From Methanomassiliicoccaceae archaeon (GTDB taxonomy: Archaea > Thermoplasmatota > Thermoplasmata > Methanomassiliicoccales > Methanomethylophilaceae), in NCBI GenBank assembly GCA_009776625.1, contig WRNL01000036.1, positions 1-12,522 of the forward strand: a stretch of 12,522 nt of DNA, in the 5' to 3' direction. The position numbers and the translations under genes are program-made. This document shows positions 6,852 to 12,522 of this stretch, in pieces; the first letter of the stretch is position 1, and the number at the start of each line of letters is the position of its first letter. The notes beneath the pieces were generated by a model, which ran no database searches, was not told where the DNA came from, and saw only the letters and a list, made by a program, of their open reading frames with translations.

Positions 6852-7872
6852 TAGGGACTACATGCTTGGAAACACATCCAAGAACGAATTACTTGAAGAG
6901 GTACTCATAAACCCGTCAGATTATTGCGATGAGTTGCATATCATATCGGGGTATGCCACGTCATCAATGGCAAAACGCCACCTGGAACAGCTGGATGCGT
7001 TGCACAAAGGCACTGGGCGGGGAGTAAAGGTTCACCTCGTGATCGGAATGATACCCAAAGACGGGCTTTCAGCGGTTGAGCATGAAGGTTTCAAAGCAAT
7101 AAAGTCGTCAAGGCGCGGATTCAATTGCTCATATGTGATGGTGAACAGGCCGGCCACCCATGCGAAAGCATACATCTGGCTGAAGGATGGTATCCCGCAG
7201 AAAGCATACGCCGGATCTGCCAACTACTCCCAGAACGCATTCTATGGGGGCCAGGTCGAGATGATGGTTTCAATGGATTCCAGCGAGGCGGAAAGTTTCT
7301 TCCAGTCCCTTTCCCGTGATACGGCATACTGCGATATCGATGAAATAGAGGATATGGTAAACATCGTTTCAGAGAGGGAGTTCAAAAAGAGGCTGAGGAA
7401 CATCGAGGGCGATATAAAAAACAGCTCTAAAGACATGGTCACGCTATCGCTGTTGACTGAAGACGGTAGCATGGGAAAGAGATCCCACCTGAATTGGGGT
7501 CAAAGGCCGAACAGGAACCCAAACGAGGCGTATATAGCGATCCCAAGAACCATAGGGAGGAAGGGATTCTTTCCCCCCAAAGGAACGGTATTCACAGTTC
7601 TGACAGATGACGCAGAGGCACTCCACTGCGTGACTGCAGGCAACAAGGCGGCTGACATCCCTAAACAGATAGAGACTACAGAGGACAACAGCAAACTCGG
7701 CAGGTATTTCCGAAACCGGCTGGGCGTACCATTGGGGAGGTGCGTGCAGATGGAAGACATAGACAGATATGGGCGTAAAGACGTAACGTTCGTGAACCTC
7801 GGAGACGGTACATACTATATGGATTTCAGCAAGCCACCTAAACATGAAACTCACATCGAGTCGATGCCATGA
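6835..7872 (+). CDS. NgoFVII-like type II restriction endonuclease, PLD nuclease fold
   Basis: From TTG 6835 the protein is 345 residues. It has one phospholipase-D-type nuclease motif: H109-A-K111, then GSANYSQNAF (127-136) with Ser128 and Asn130. One such motif per chain implies a dimer that cuts without metal, as in BfiI. Residues of about 165-345 form a second domain, which in this family is a B3-like DNA-binding domain. The length, PLD motif and neighbouring C5-methyltransferase fit the NgoFVII family, whose founding member cuts GCSGC; the target here is unproven. TTG 6835 is chosen because GGAGGTG (6821-6827) lies 7 bases upstream inside the methyltransferase gene. ATG 6808 (354 residues, no ribosome-binding site) and ATG 6862 are alternatives. 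It overlaps the methyltransferase by 17 bases. GC is low: the line at 7081-7140 has 25 G or C of 60. Confidence 0.85.
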   Translation: MKALSNRDYMLGNTSKNELLEEVLINPSDYCDELHIISGYATSSMAKRHLEQLDALHKGTGRGVKVHLVIGMIPKDGLSAVEHEGFKAIKSSRRGFNCSYVMVNRPATHAKAYIWLKDGIPQKAYAGSANYSQNAFYGGQVEMMVSMDSSEAESFFQSLSRDTAYCDIDEIEDMVNIVSEREFKKRLRNIEGDIKNSSKDMVTLSLLTEDGSMGKRSHLNWGQRPNRNPNEAYIAIPRTIGRKGFFPPKGTVFTVLTDDAEALHCVTAGNKAADIPKQIETTEDNSKLGRYFRNRLGVPLGRCVQMEDIDRYGRKDVTFVNLGDGTYYMDFSKPPKHETHIESMP

Positions 7873-7915
7873 ACCGATGCTGTTGAGCCCCCCGTAGATG
7901 ACATGCATAAGGTTC

Positions 7916-7948
7916 AGATATAGGCGTATTCAACATTCAAAAACCATG
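7916..7948 (+). promoter_or_regulatory. Orphan promoter-like element resembling the methyltransferase promoter
   Basis: AGATATA (7916-7922) followed 26 bases later by CAAAAACC-ATG (ATG 7946) copies the geometry of the methyltransferase start, where TTATATA is followed 25 bases later by CAAAACC-ATG. The frame here ends after five codons (ATG TTG GGG GCG ATG TAG). It could start a short untranslated RNA, or be the remnant of a lost gene. There is no direct evidence for transcription. Confidence 0.25.
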
Positions 7949-7984
7949 TTGGGGGCGATGTAGCAGATGGACGGTCGTTGCCTG

Positions 7985-8001
7985 GAGGGGGACGCCCCCT
8001 C
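7985..8001 (+). terminator. GC-rich perfect hairpin, possible terminator of the restriction cassette
   Basis: GAGGGGG (7985-7991) and CCCCCTC (7995-8001) form a 7-bp stem without mismatch around a 3-base loop (ACG). It lies 112 bases past the endonuclease stop and 20 bases before the folD TATA box. No T-tract follows, so it is not a typical archaeal terminator; it may instead be a protein-binding inverted repeat. Confidence 0.3.
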
Positions 8002-8021
8002 GGTCGATGCCGCTAAAGTAA

Positions 8022-8029
8022 TTAATATA
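8022..8029 (+). promoter_or_regulatory. TATA box of the folD-kptA-mmp11-uppS operon
   Basis: TTAATATA stands in an AT-rich pocket ahead of the next plus-strand gene block, whose genes then follow with gaps of 1-4 bases. At the usual archaeal spacing, transcription would begin near 8051-8053. That is about 20 bases before the TTG start of folD, and just downstream of, or within, the short MVRFCPS frame. Confidence 0.55.
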
Positions 8030-8073
8030 GGGATTATCTTTCAAGGCATGGTGAGATTCTGTCCGAGCTGATA

Positions 8074-8943
8074 TTGGGAAAGACCGTGTCCGAGAGCATA
8101 TACGCAGAGCTCAGGGAGAGGATAAGCTCCCTCAAGTCCAAAGGCGTCACGCCAGGGCTGGCGGTGGTGCTGGTCGGCGACGACCCAGCGTCAGAGGTCT
8201 ATGTCAGGATGAAAGGCAAGAAGTGCGAGGAGCTCGGCATGCATTCGGTTACCGTGGCGATGCCGGGTGACGCCACCCAGGCGGACCTCCTCAAGAAGAT
8301 AGGCGAGCTCAACGGGGACGGGAGCATCCACGGGTTCCTGGTGCAGCTGCCTTTGCCGCCGCACATCGACGAGAAGACGGTCATCAACGCGATCGACCCC
8401 AAGAAGGACGTGGACTGCTTCCACCCTGTGAACGTGGGGAAGATGCTCATCGGGGAGCCCGAGTTCCTCCCCGCCACGCCGGCGGGCGTCCAGCAGATGC
8501 TGGTCAGATCCGGCGTGGAGACGAAGGGGAAGCACGTGGTGGTGGTGGGCAGGAGCAACATCGTCGGCAAGCCCATGGCGGCGATGATGATGCAGAAGGG
8601 CGACGGGGCGGACTCTACCGTGACGGTGGTGCACTCGAGGACGAGGGACCTGCCGTCGGTGACCAGGTTGGCCGACATACTGATAGTGGCCATGGGCAAG
8701 GCGAACTTCGTGACCGCCGACATGGTGAAGGAGGGGGCGGTCGTCATAGACGTCGGCACCAACAGGGTGGACGACCCCGGCTCGCCGAAGGGCTCCAAGC
8801 TCGTCGGGGACGTGGACTTCGAGGTCGTGAAAGGCAAGGCGTCCGCCATATCCCCCGTGCCAGGGGGGGTCGGCCCGATGACGATATGCATGCTGATGGC
8901 CAACGCGGTATCGGCCGCGGAGAGGGCCGCCGGCACAAGGTGA
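8074..8943 (+). CDS. folD: FolD: methylene-tetrahydrofolate dehydrogenase / methenyl-tetrahydrofolate cyclohydrolase
   Basis: This bifunctional cytoplasmic enzyme interconverts methylene-, methenyl- and formyl-tetrahydrofolate, supplying one-carbon units. Family signatures are present: VVLVGDDPASEVYVRMKGKKCEE with the YxxxK catalytic pair, VQLPLPPHID, DVDCFHPVNVGK with the folate-binding Asp, VVVGRSNIVGKPMA for NAD(P), and PVPGGVGPMT near the C-terminus. The usual PCTP motif reads PATP here. The 289 residues from TTG 8074 match the family length, but the N-terminus is uncertain. No ATG or GTG is in frame upstream before the TAA at 8023, and the in-frame upstream codons (GEILSELI) still resemble a FolD N-terminus. 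The true start may be a rare codon (ATT 8056 or CTG 8059), or a base may be missing near ATG 8048. It is the first gene of a five-gene operon. Confidence 0.93.
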   Translation: MGKTVSESIYAELRERISSLKSKGVTPGLAVVLVGDDPASEVYVRMKGKKCEELGMHSVTVAMPGDATQADLLKKIGELNGDGSIHGFLVQLPLPPHIDEKTVINAIDPKKDVDCFHPVNVGKMLIGEPEFLPATPAGVQQMLVRSGVETKGKHVVVVGRSNIVGKPMAAMMMQKGDGADSTVTVVHSRTRDLPSVTRLADILIVAMGKANFVTADMVKEGAVVIDVGTNRVDDPGSPKGSKLVGDVDFEVVKGKASAISPVPGGVGPMTICMLMANAVSAAERAAGTR

Positions 8944-8947
8944 TCAA

Positions 8948-9625
8948 ATGATGAGGGAATGCGAGGAGCACGGCTATTTCCGTGACGAGTACTGCCCCGT
9001 ATGCGGGGAGGAAGGGAAGTTCCTGATGAGCGACTACGAGGTGGACAGGCTGGGCAGGACCATGGCCAGCATACTCAGGCACGGGAAGTACGAGCCTGAC
9101 ATGGACGAGCAGGGCTTCGTGGACATGAGGGACATAGTGTTCGTGGTGAAGGAGAGCAACCCGAAGATGAGGTGGCTGAGGCCGCACCACATAGAGGCGA
9201 TGGTGGAGACCGACCCCAAGGGGAGGTACCAGCTGTCCGGCGGCGACGTGAGGGCGACCTACGGCCACACGTTCGAGCTGAGCCTGAGGCACCCGGTCGA
9301 CAACATCCCAGAGGTGCTGTTCTACCCTGCCAAGGAGGAAGGGGACTGCGAGAAGTTCCTCAGCGAGGGGATCTTCCCCTCCGACAGGTCGATGGTGCAC
9401 CTCTCGCGCTCGTACGCCGATGCGTACAGGGCGGGGAGCGTGAAGGCCCCCGACCCTGTGATCTTCGTGATCGACACGGCCGGGTGCATAGACGCTGGGA
9501 TAGAGATAGGGAGGGCGGCGAAGACGGTGTTCCTCTGCGACCAGGTCCCGCCGGAGTTCCTGGAGGTCGCCAACCCGGACGACTGGGACGACGACGGCGA
9601 AGACGACGGCGACGACGGGGACTGA
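8948..9625 (+). CDS. kptA: RNA 2'-phosphotransferase (Tpt1/KptA family) with N-terminal zinc ribbon
   Basis: KptA enzymes move an internal RNA 2'-phosphate to NAD+, giving ADP-ribose 1'',2''-cyclic phosphate. The 225-residue protein has the archaeal layout: a small zinc-binding N-terminus (C5, H8, C16, C19 in CEEHG...CPVCG), then the KptA core. Core residues are kept: Arg44-His45 in ILRH, Arg102...GHT (106-108) and Arg147...HLS (MVHLS, 149-153). The usual LYHGT NAD-pocket motif reads LFYPA (124-128), losing its His, Gly and Thr. The C-terminal 15 residues are almost only Asp, Glu and Gly. GGTGATC, spanning the folD stop, is the ribosome-binding site; it sits 4 bases from ATG 8948 and 7 from ATG 8951, so either may start the protein. 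The marker 11 gene begins 2 bases downstream. Confidence 0.88.
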   Translation: MMRECEEHGYFRDEYCPVCGEEGKFLMSDYEVDRLGRTMASILRHGKYEPDMDEQGFVDMRDIVFVVKESNPKMRWLRPHHIEAMVETDPKGRYQLSGGDVRATYGHTFELSLRHPVDNIPEVLFYPAKEEGDCEKFLSEGIFPSDRSMVHLSRSYADAYRAGSVKAPDPVIFVIDTAGCIDAGIEIGRAAKTVFLCDQVPPEFLEVANPDDWDDDGEDDGDDGD

Positions 9626-9627
9626 GC

Positions 9628-10578
9628 ATGGTGCAGGTCCTCCGGCCCGACGAGGTCAGGGAGAAGTACGGCCCGCTGTTCTGCAAGGGGTTCCTCACGA
9701 TGGTCGACGAGGAGAAGGGGATGGCGCAGATAGTCGAGAGGTGCTCGGCCAAGGGGCCGGGGGAGTGGGACGTCGTGAACCGCAGGAGGTCCGGCGGCGT
9801 CATCGAGCGGATAAGGATGGAGGGCCAGACTCTGATAATGGACGCAGTGGTCGGGGAGAGGGAGCTCAAGTTCGGCCCGGTGTCCGAGTACGTGGGGGGC
9901 CAGGGGCTGGCATCCCTCAAGATAGAGGGGGACAGGGTCCGGACCACCTGGTACGGCATAGCCGGGGCGACGGTGGGGATAGGCGCCTGCCTGGCGCAGT
10001 GCCCCGACGTGATCCAGACGGAGTACCCGGACGACTTCAGGATCGGCGGGGCGCACGTGGCGCACGTGGATATAATCACGCCGAAGACGGTCCGGGTCAT
10101 AGTCGGCGTGGACGACACCGACACGAAGGAGAGGGGCGCATCCTGGGTCGCGGCGCTCAAGATGGGCAACGGCTGCCCCGTCGGCAGCTTCATCGACCAT
10201 AAGATAATACAGCTGAACCCGAAGGTCCCTAACAAGACGACGAACTGCTGCTCCACGGCGGTGTCCTTCGCGGTGAGGGAGGAGGACATACCGGCGCTCA
10301 TAGAGTACTGCATGGACTTCATCAGGAAGGAGTCGTTCTCCGACGGCTCGACGATGACGGTGTTCAAGGGCCTCGGCATCCCCCCTGCGCTGGAGGCGTA
10401 CGGCATGAGGGCGAAGACCGAGATTCTCACCGAGGAGGACGCGTTCTCGACCGCCGTCGAGAACGGCGTGCAGGTGATAAGCATAACCGGCACGAGGGGC
10501 GCGATCGGCGCGGTCGCGGCCATAGGGTGCTTCGACATGGGCGGGATGGCGGCTGGGATACCGGAGGACTTCCGGTGA
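9628..10578 (+). CDS. mmp11: Methanogenesis marker protein 11, TiaS-related
   Basis: The 316-residue protein resembles methanogenesis marker protein 11 as I recall it, a family reported only from methanogens and of unknown function. Diagnostic stretches are the GVDDTDTKERGASW block (GVDDTDT at 160-166), IIQLNP, NKTTNCCSTAVSF and ENGVQVISITGTRGAIGA near the end. VDDTDT is the hallmark of TiaS, which attaches agmatine to the tRNA-Ile2 anticodon. TiaS carries that motif at its N-terminus and has extra OB and zinc-ribbon domains. Here about 155 residues precede it and no zinc ribbon follows, so this is not TiaS itself. Several Cys are conserved-looking (GACLAQC, NCCS). No membrane segment is seen. 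ATG 9628 is chosen, just after the kptA stop; the overlapping frame continues upstream but only as a shadow of kptA. The next gene begins after 4 bases. Confidence 0.85.
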   Translation: MVQVLRPDEVREKYGPLFCKGFLTMVDEEKGMAQIVERCSAKGPGEWDVVNRRRSGGVIERIRMEGQTLIMDAVVGERELKFGPVSEYVGGQGLASLKIEGDRVRTTWYGIAGATVGIGACLAQCPDVIQTEYPDDFRIGGAHVAHVDIITPKTVRVIVGVDDTDTKERGASWVAALKMGNGCPVGSFIDHKIIQLNPKVPNKTTNCCSTAVSFAVREEDIPALIEYCMDFIRKESFSDGSTMTVFKGLGIPPALEAYGMRAKTEILTEEDAFSTAVENGVQVISITGTRGAIGAVAAIGCFDMGGMAAGIPEDFR

Positions 10579-10582
10579 TTCC

Positions 10583-11362
10583 ATGAGGTTCCCCCGGCTG
10601 CTCTCGAGGACCGCCTATTCCAGGTACGAGAGGGAGCTGGCGAAGGAGGTGCTCGCGGGCCCCCTCCCCGGCCACATAGCCATAATCATGGACGGCAACC
10701 GCAGGTACGCCGCGGAGTTCCTGGAGAACGACAGCAAGGAGGGCCACCGCAAGGGGGAGGAGAAGATCGAGGAGATGCTGTGGTGGTGCCTCGAGCTGAA
10801 GATACCCTACATAACGGTGTACGCATTCTCGACGGAGAACTTCAAGAGGGAGAAGGACGAGGTCGACTTCATAATGGAGCTGTCGGAGGCGTCCCTGCGC
10901 AGGATGGCCGACGACAAGAGGATCCACGACAACAAGGTGAGGATAAGGGTGTTCGGGGACCGGTCCACCCTGCCGGACAGCGTGAGGGAGGCCATAGCGT
11001 ACGCGGACGAGAGGACCTCCGCCTATTCGGACTTCAGCTTCAACGTGGCCATGGCCTACGGGAGCAGGCAGGAGATCATCGCCGCCGTCAAGGACATAGC
11101 GGCGAAGGTCGCCAAGGGCGAGATGGGCATAGACGACATATCCGAGGAGACGGTCTCGAGCCACCTGTACACGTCGGACATGCCGGACCCCGACCTCATC
11201 CTGAGGACGTCCGGGGAGGTCAGGATGTCGAACTTCCTGCTCTGGCAGCTGGCCTACTCGGAGCTGTACTTCGCGGACGTGTACTGGCCGGGCTTCAGGT
11301 ACATAGACTTCCTGAGGGCGGTAAGGTCGTACCAGCAGCGCATAAGGCGCTACGGCGGGTGA
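10583..11362 (+). CDS. uppS: cis-Prenyltransferase: tritrans,polycis-undecaprenyl-diphosphate synthase
   Basis: This enzyme adds isopentenyl diphosphate units in cis to an allylic primer (GGPP in studied archaea) to make the long polyprenyl diphosphate that carries glycans for glycosylation. The 259 residues cover the full family: IIMDGNRRYA (34-43, catalytic Asp37 and the phosphate-binding GNRR), EGHRKG (53-58), TVYAFSTENFKR (78-89), FNVAMAYGSRQEI, PDPDLILRTSGEVRMSN (RTSGEVRMSN at 208-217, isopentenyl diphosphate binding) and SELYFADVYWP. A basic N-terminal extension of about 25 residues precedes the core, as in other archaeal members. GGTGATT, 2 bases before ATG 10583 and spanning the upstream stop, serves as the ribosome-binding site. 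The radical SAM gene follows after 1 base. Confidence 0.94.
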   Translation: MRFPRLLSRTAYSRYERELAKEVLAGPLPGHIAIIMDGNRRYAAEFLENDSKEGHRKGEEKIEEMLWWCLELKIPYITVYAFSTENFKREKDEVDFIMELSEASLRRMADDKRIHDNKVRIRVFGDRSTLPDSVREAIAYADERTSAYSDFSFNVAMAYGSRQEIIAAVKDIAAKVAKGEMGIDDISEETVSSHLYTSDMPDPDLILRTSGEVRMSNFLLWQLAYSELYFADVYWPGFRYIDFLRAVRSYQQRIRRYGG

Positions 11363-11363
11363 C

Positions 11364-12522
11364 ATGGCGCGGACGGACATAGTGTTCCTGCACGCGCCGA
11401 GCGTGTACGACTTCAGGAAGAGGCCGATGTTCTACGGGCCGGTGAGCGACGTCATACCGTCGTCGCCGGTCTTCGAGATGTACCCCATCGGGTTCATGAC
11501 GATATCCGCCCACCTTGAGGCGGCGGGGTTCAGGACGCGGATAGTCAACCTCGCGGCGCTGATGCTGAGGGACGAGGGGTTCGATGCCGAGAGGAGGATC
11601 GCGTCACTGGATGCGGACGTGTTCGCGATAGACCTCCACTGGCTCCCCCATGCGCACGGGGCGACGGAGGTGGCGTCGCTCGTGAAGAGGATCCACCCGG
11701 ACTCCAAGGTGGAGTTCGGGGGGCTCTCCGCATCGTACTTCTGGGAGGAGCTGATCCGGAGGCCGGAGGCGGACCTGGTGATGAGGGGGGACATGACCGA
11801 GGGGCCCACGGTGGCGATGATGGAGGCCCTCCAGGAGGGGAGGGACCTGTCCGGGGTGCCGAACCTCGTCTGGAAGGACGGCGGCGGCAGGGTACATGAC
11901 AACGGGCTCACCCACTGCCCGGACAGCCTCGACGGGGTGGACTTCGACTACGGGGTGGTCATAAAGAACGTCATAAGGCACATGGACCTCAAAGGCTCCC
12001 TCCCCTGGCACGGGTGGGACAGGGCGCCCCTGACGTCGGTCTTCTCGGTGAGGGGGTGCTCCATGGGCTGCGCCGAGTGCGGGGGGTCGGGTTTCGCGAA
12101 CGGGAGGGTCGTGTGCAGGAAGGCGCCGGCGTACAGGTCCCCGGAGAGGCTCGCCGAGGACATGGACATGGTCCAGGGCTACCTCCGGGCGCCGATATTC
12201 ATTGTTGGGGACCTGAGGCAGCCCGGCCCCGGCTACGCCGAGAGGTTCCTCAGGGAGGCCAAGGACAGGGGCATAAGGAACCATGTCGTGGTGGAGCTAT
12301 TCGACGGCGCAGGGGGCGACTTCTTCTCCGGGGTGGACAGGGCGTTCGACGGCGGCTGGAGCGTGGAGTTCTCCCCCGGCTCCCACGACGAGGCGGTCAG
12401 GCAGGCGACCGGCCGGGGGTACACCAACGAGGCGATAGGGAGGACAGTGTCCTCCGCTTTCGAGAACGGGTGCGGCAGGTTCGACATGTTCTACATGACC
12501 GGCCTCCCGTTCCAGACGAGGG
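11364..12522 (+). CDS. B12-binding domain / radical SAM protein, Ta0216 type, C-terminus cut by window edge
   Basis: The frame runs from ATG 11364, 1 base after the uppS stop, to the window edge, showing 386 codons. The N-terminal part (to about residue 200) resembles a cobalamin-binding Rossmann domain with DIVFLHAPSVYDFRKRP, EMYPIGFMTISAHLE, IDLHWLPHAHG and VEFGGLSASYF. The lower-axial DxHxxG motif reads DLHWLP, so B12 binding may be atypical. The radical SAM [4Fe-4S] motif CxxxCxxC is at Cys232, Cys236 and Cys239 (CSMGCAEC). The opening residues and the DLHWLPHAHG block fit the Ta0216 family of archaeal B12/radical SAM proteins, as recalled; the substrate is unknown. Such enzymes often methylate or rearrange unactivated carbons. 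Its position in an operon with a cis-prenyltransferase hints at a lipid or tetrapyrrole-like substrate, but this is speculation. Confidence 0.85.
   Translation, partial: MARTDIVFLHAPSVYDFRKRPMFYGPVSDVIPSSPVFEMYPIGFMTISAHLEAAGFRTRIVNLAALMLRDEGFDAERRIASLDADVFAIDLHWLPHAHGATEVASLVKRIHPDSKVEFGGLSASYFWEELIRRPEADLVMRGDMTEGPTVAMMEALQEGRDLSGVPNLVWKDGGGRVHDNGLTHCPDSLDGVDFDYGVVIKNVIRHMDLKGSLPWHGWDRAPLTSVFSVRGCSMGCAECGGSGFANGRVVCRKAPAYRSPERLAEDMDMVQGYLRAPIFIVGDLRQPGPGYAERFLREAKDRGIRNHVVVELFDGAGGDFFSGVDRAFDGGWSVEFSPGSHDEAVRQATGRGYTNEAIGRTVSSAFENGCGRFDMFYMTGLPFQTR

Larger units (their letters stand above)
7873..8073. other. Intergenic spacer between the restriction cassette and folD
   Basis: This 201-bp stretch has no credible protein gene. 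It contains a promoter-like element at 7916-7948, a perfect GC-rich inverted repeat at 7985-8001, the folD TATA box at 8022-8029, and an eight-codon open frame (8048-8071, including stop) reading MVRFCPS. It is more AT-rich than the flanking operons. Confidence 0.6.

Noticed and set aside
5681..8001. Similar C-rich strings near both cassette ends (GACCTCCCCCTC at 5681 and GACGCCCCCTC at 7991) as target-site duplications
   Set aside because: Low-complexity and imperfect; the right copy is one arm of a hairpin. No transposase or integrase is present.
7860..8011. Direct repeat GTCGATGCC at 7860-7868 and 8003-8011, as a possible insertion scar
   Set aside because: Nine bases within 150 bp can arise by chance; the copies flank only the spacer, not the cassette, and one lies in the endonuclease coding end.
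8048..8071. MVRFCPS as the start of a zinc-ribbon protein
   Set aside because: It stops after seven residues and has only one Cys; noted only as part of the folD start puzzle.
1..12522. tRNA, rRNA, CRISPR array, insertion sequence or replication origin
   Set aside because: I saw no cloverleaf-like tRNA sequence, no rRNA signature, no regularly spaced repeats and no transposase; all spacers are short (at most 201 bp).

Overview
The window looks like part of the chromosome of a methanogenic archaeon, most likely a Thermoplasmatota member of the Methanomassiliicoccales type. Four signs point there. One gene (9628-10578) closely resembles methanogenesis marker protein 11. The partial gene at the right edge resembles the B12-binding radical SAM family named after Thermoplasma Ta0216. 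Codon use is GC-rich and strongly favours AGG/AGA for Arg and ATA for Ile. All 11 visible stop codons are TGA (9) or TAA (2), with no TAG, which suits a pyrrolysine-decoding lineage but is a small sample. The lineage is inferred from the sequence alone.

Region 1 (1-1055, minus strand): a small metallo-beta-lactamase-fold hydrolase, followed after 4 bases by a zinc-finger protein of the archaeal HVO_0476 type that runs off the left edge. A 109-bp divergent promoter region (1056-1164) separates them from the next block.

Region 2 (1165-5640, plus strand): a tight operon for the archaeal AMP (nucleoside monophosphate) salvage pathway: ribose-1,5-bisphosphate isomerase, form III RuBisCO and AMP phosphorylase. 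AMP phosphorylase releases the base and gives ribose-1,5-bisphosphate. The isomerase makes ribulose-1,5-bisphosphate, and RuBisCO fixes CO2 onto it to give two 3-phosphoglycerates. A fourth gene, a NodB-type deacetylase not known to belong to this pathway, follows with a 1-base gap.

Region 3 (5641-8073): a two-gene restriction-modification cassette, a C5-cytosine methyltransferase plus a phospholipase-D-type endonuclease resembling the NgoFVII family. It has its own TATA box, lower GC and less biased codons, so it is probably acquired. A 201-bp spacer after it holds a second promoter-like motif, a GC hairpin and the folD promoter.

Region 4 (8074-12522, plus strand): a housekeeping operon with gaps of 1-4 bases: folD, RNA 2'-phosphotransferase kptA, methanogenesis marker 11 (a TiaS relative), a cis-prenyltransferase (uppS type) and the partial B12/radical SAM gene. 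No tRNA, rRNA, CRISPR array or insertion sequence was seen.
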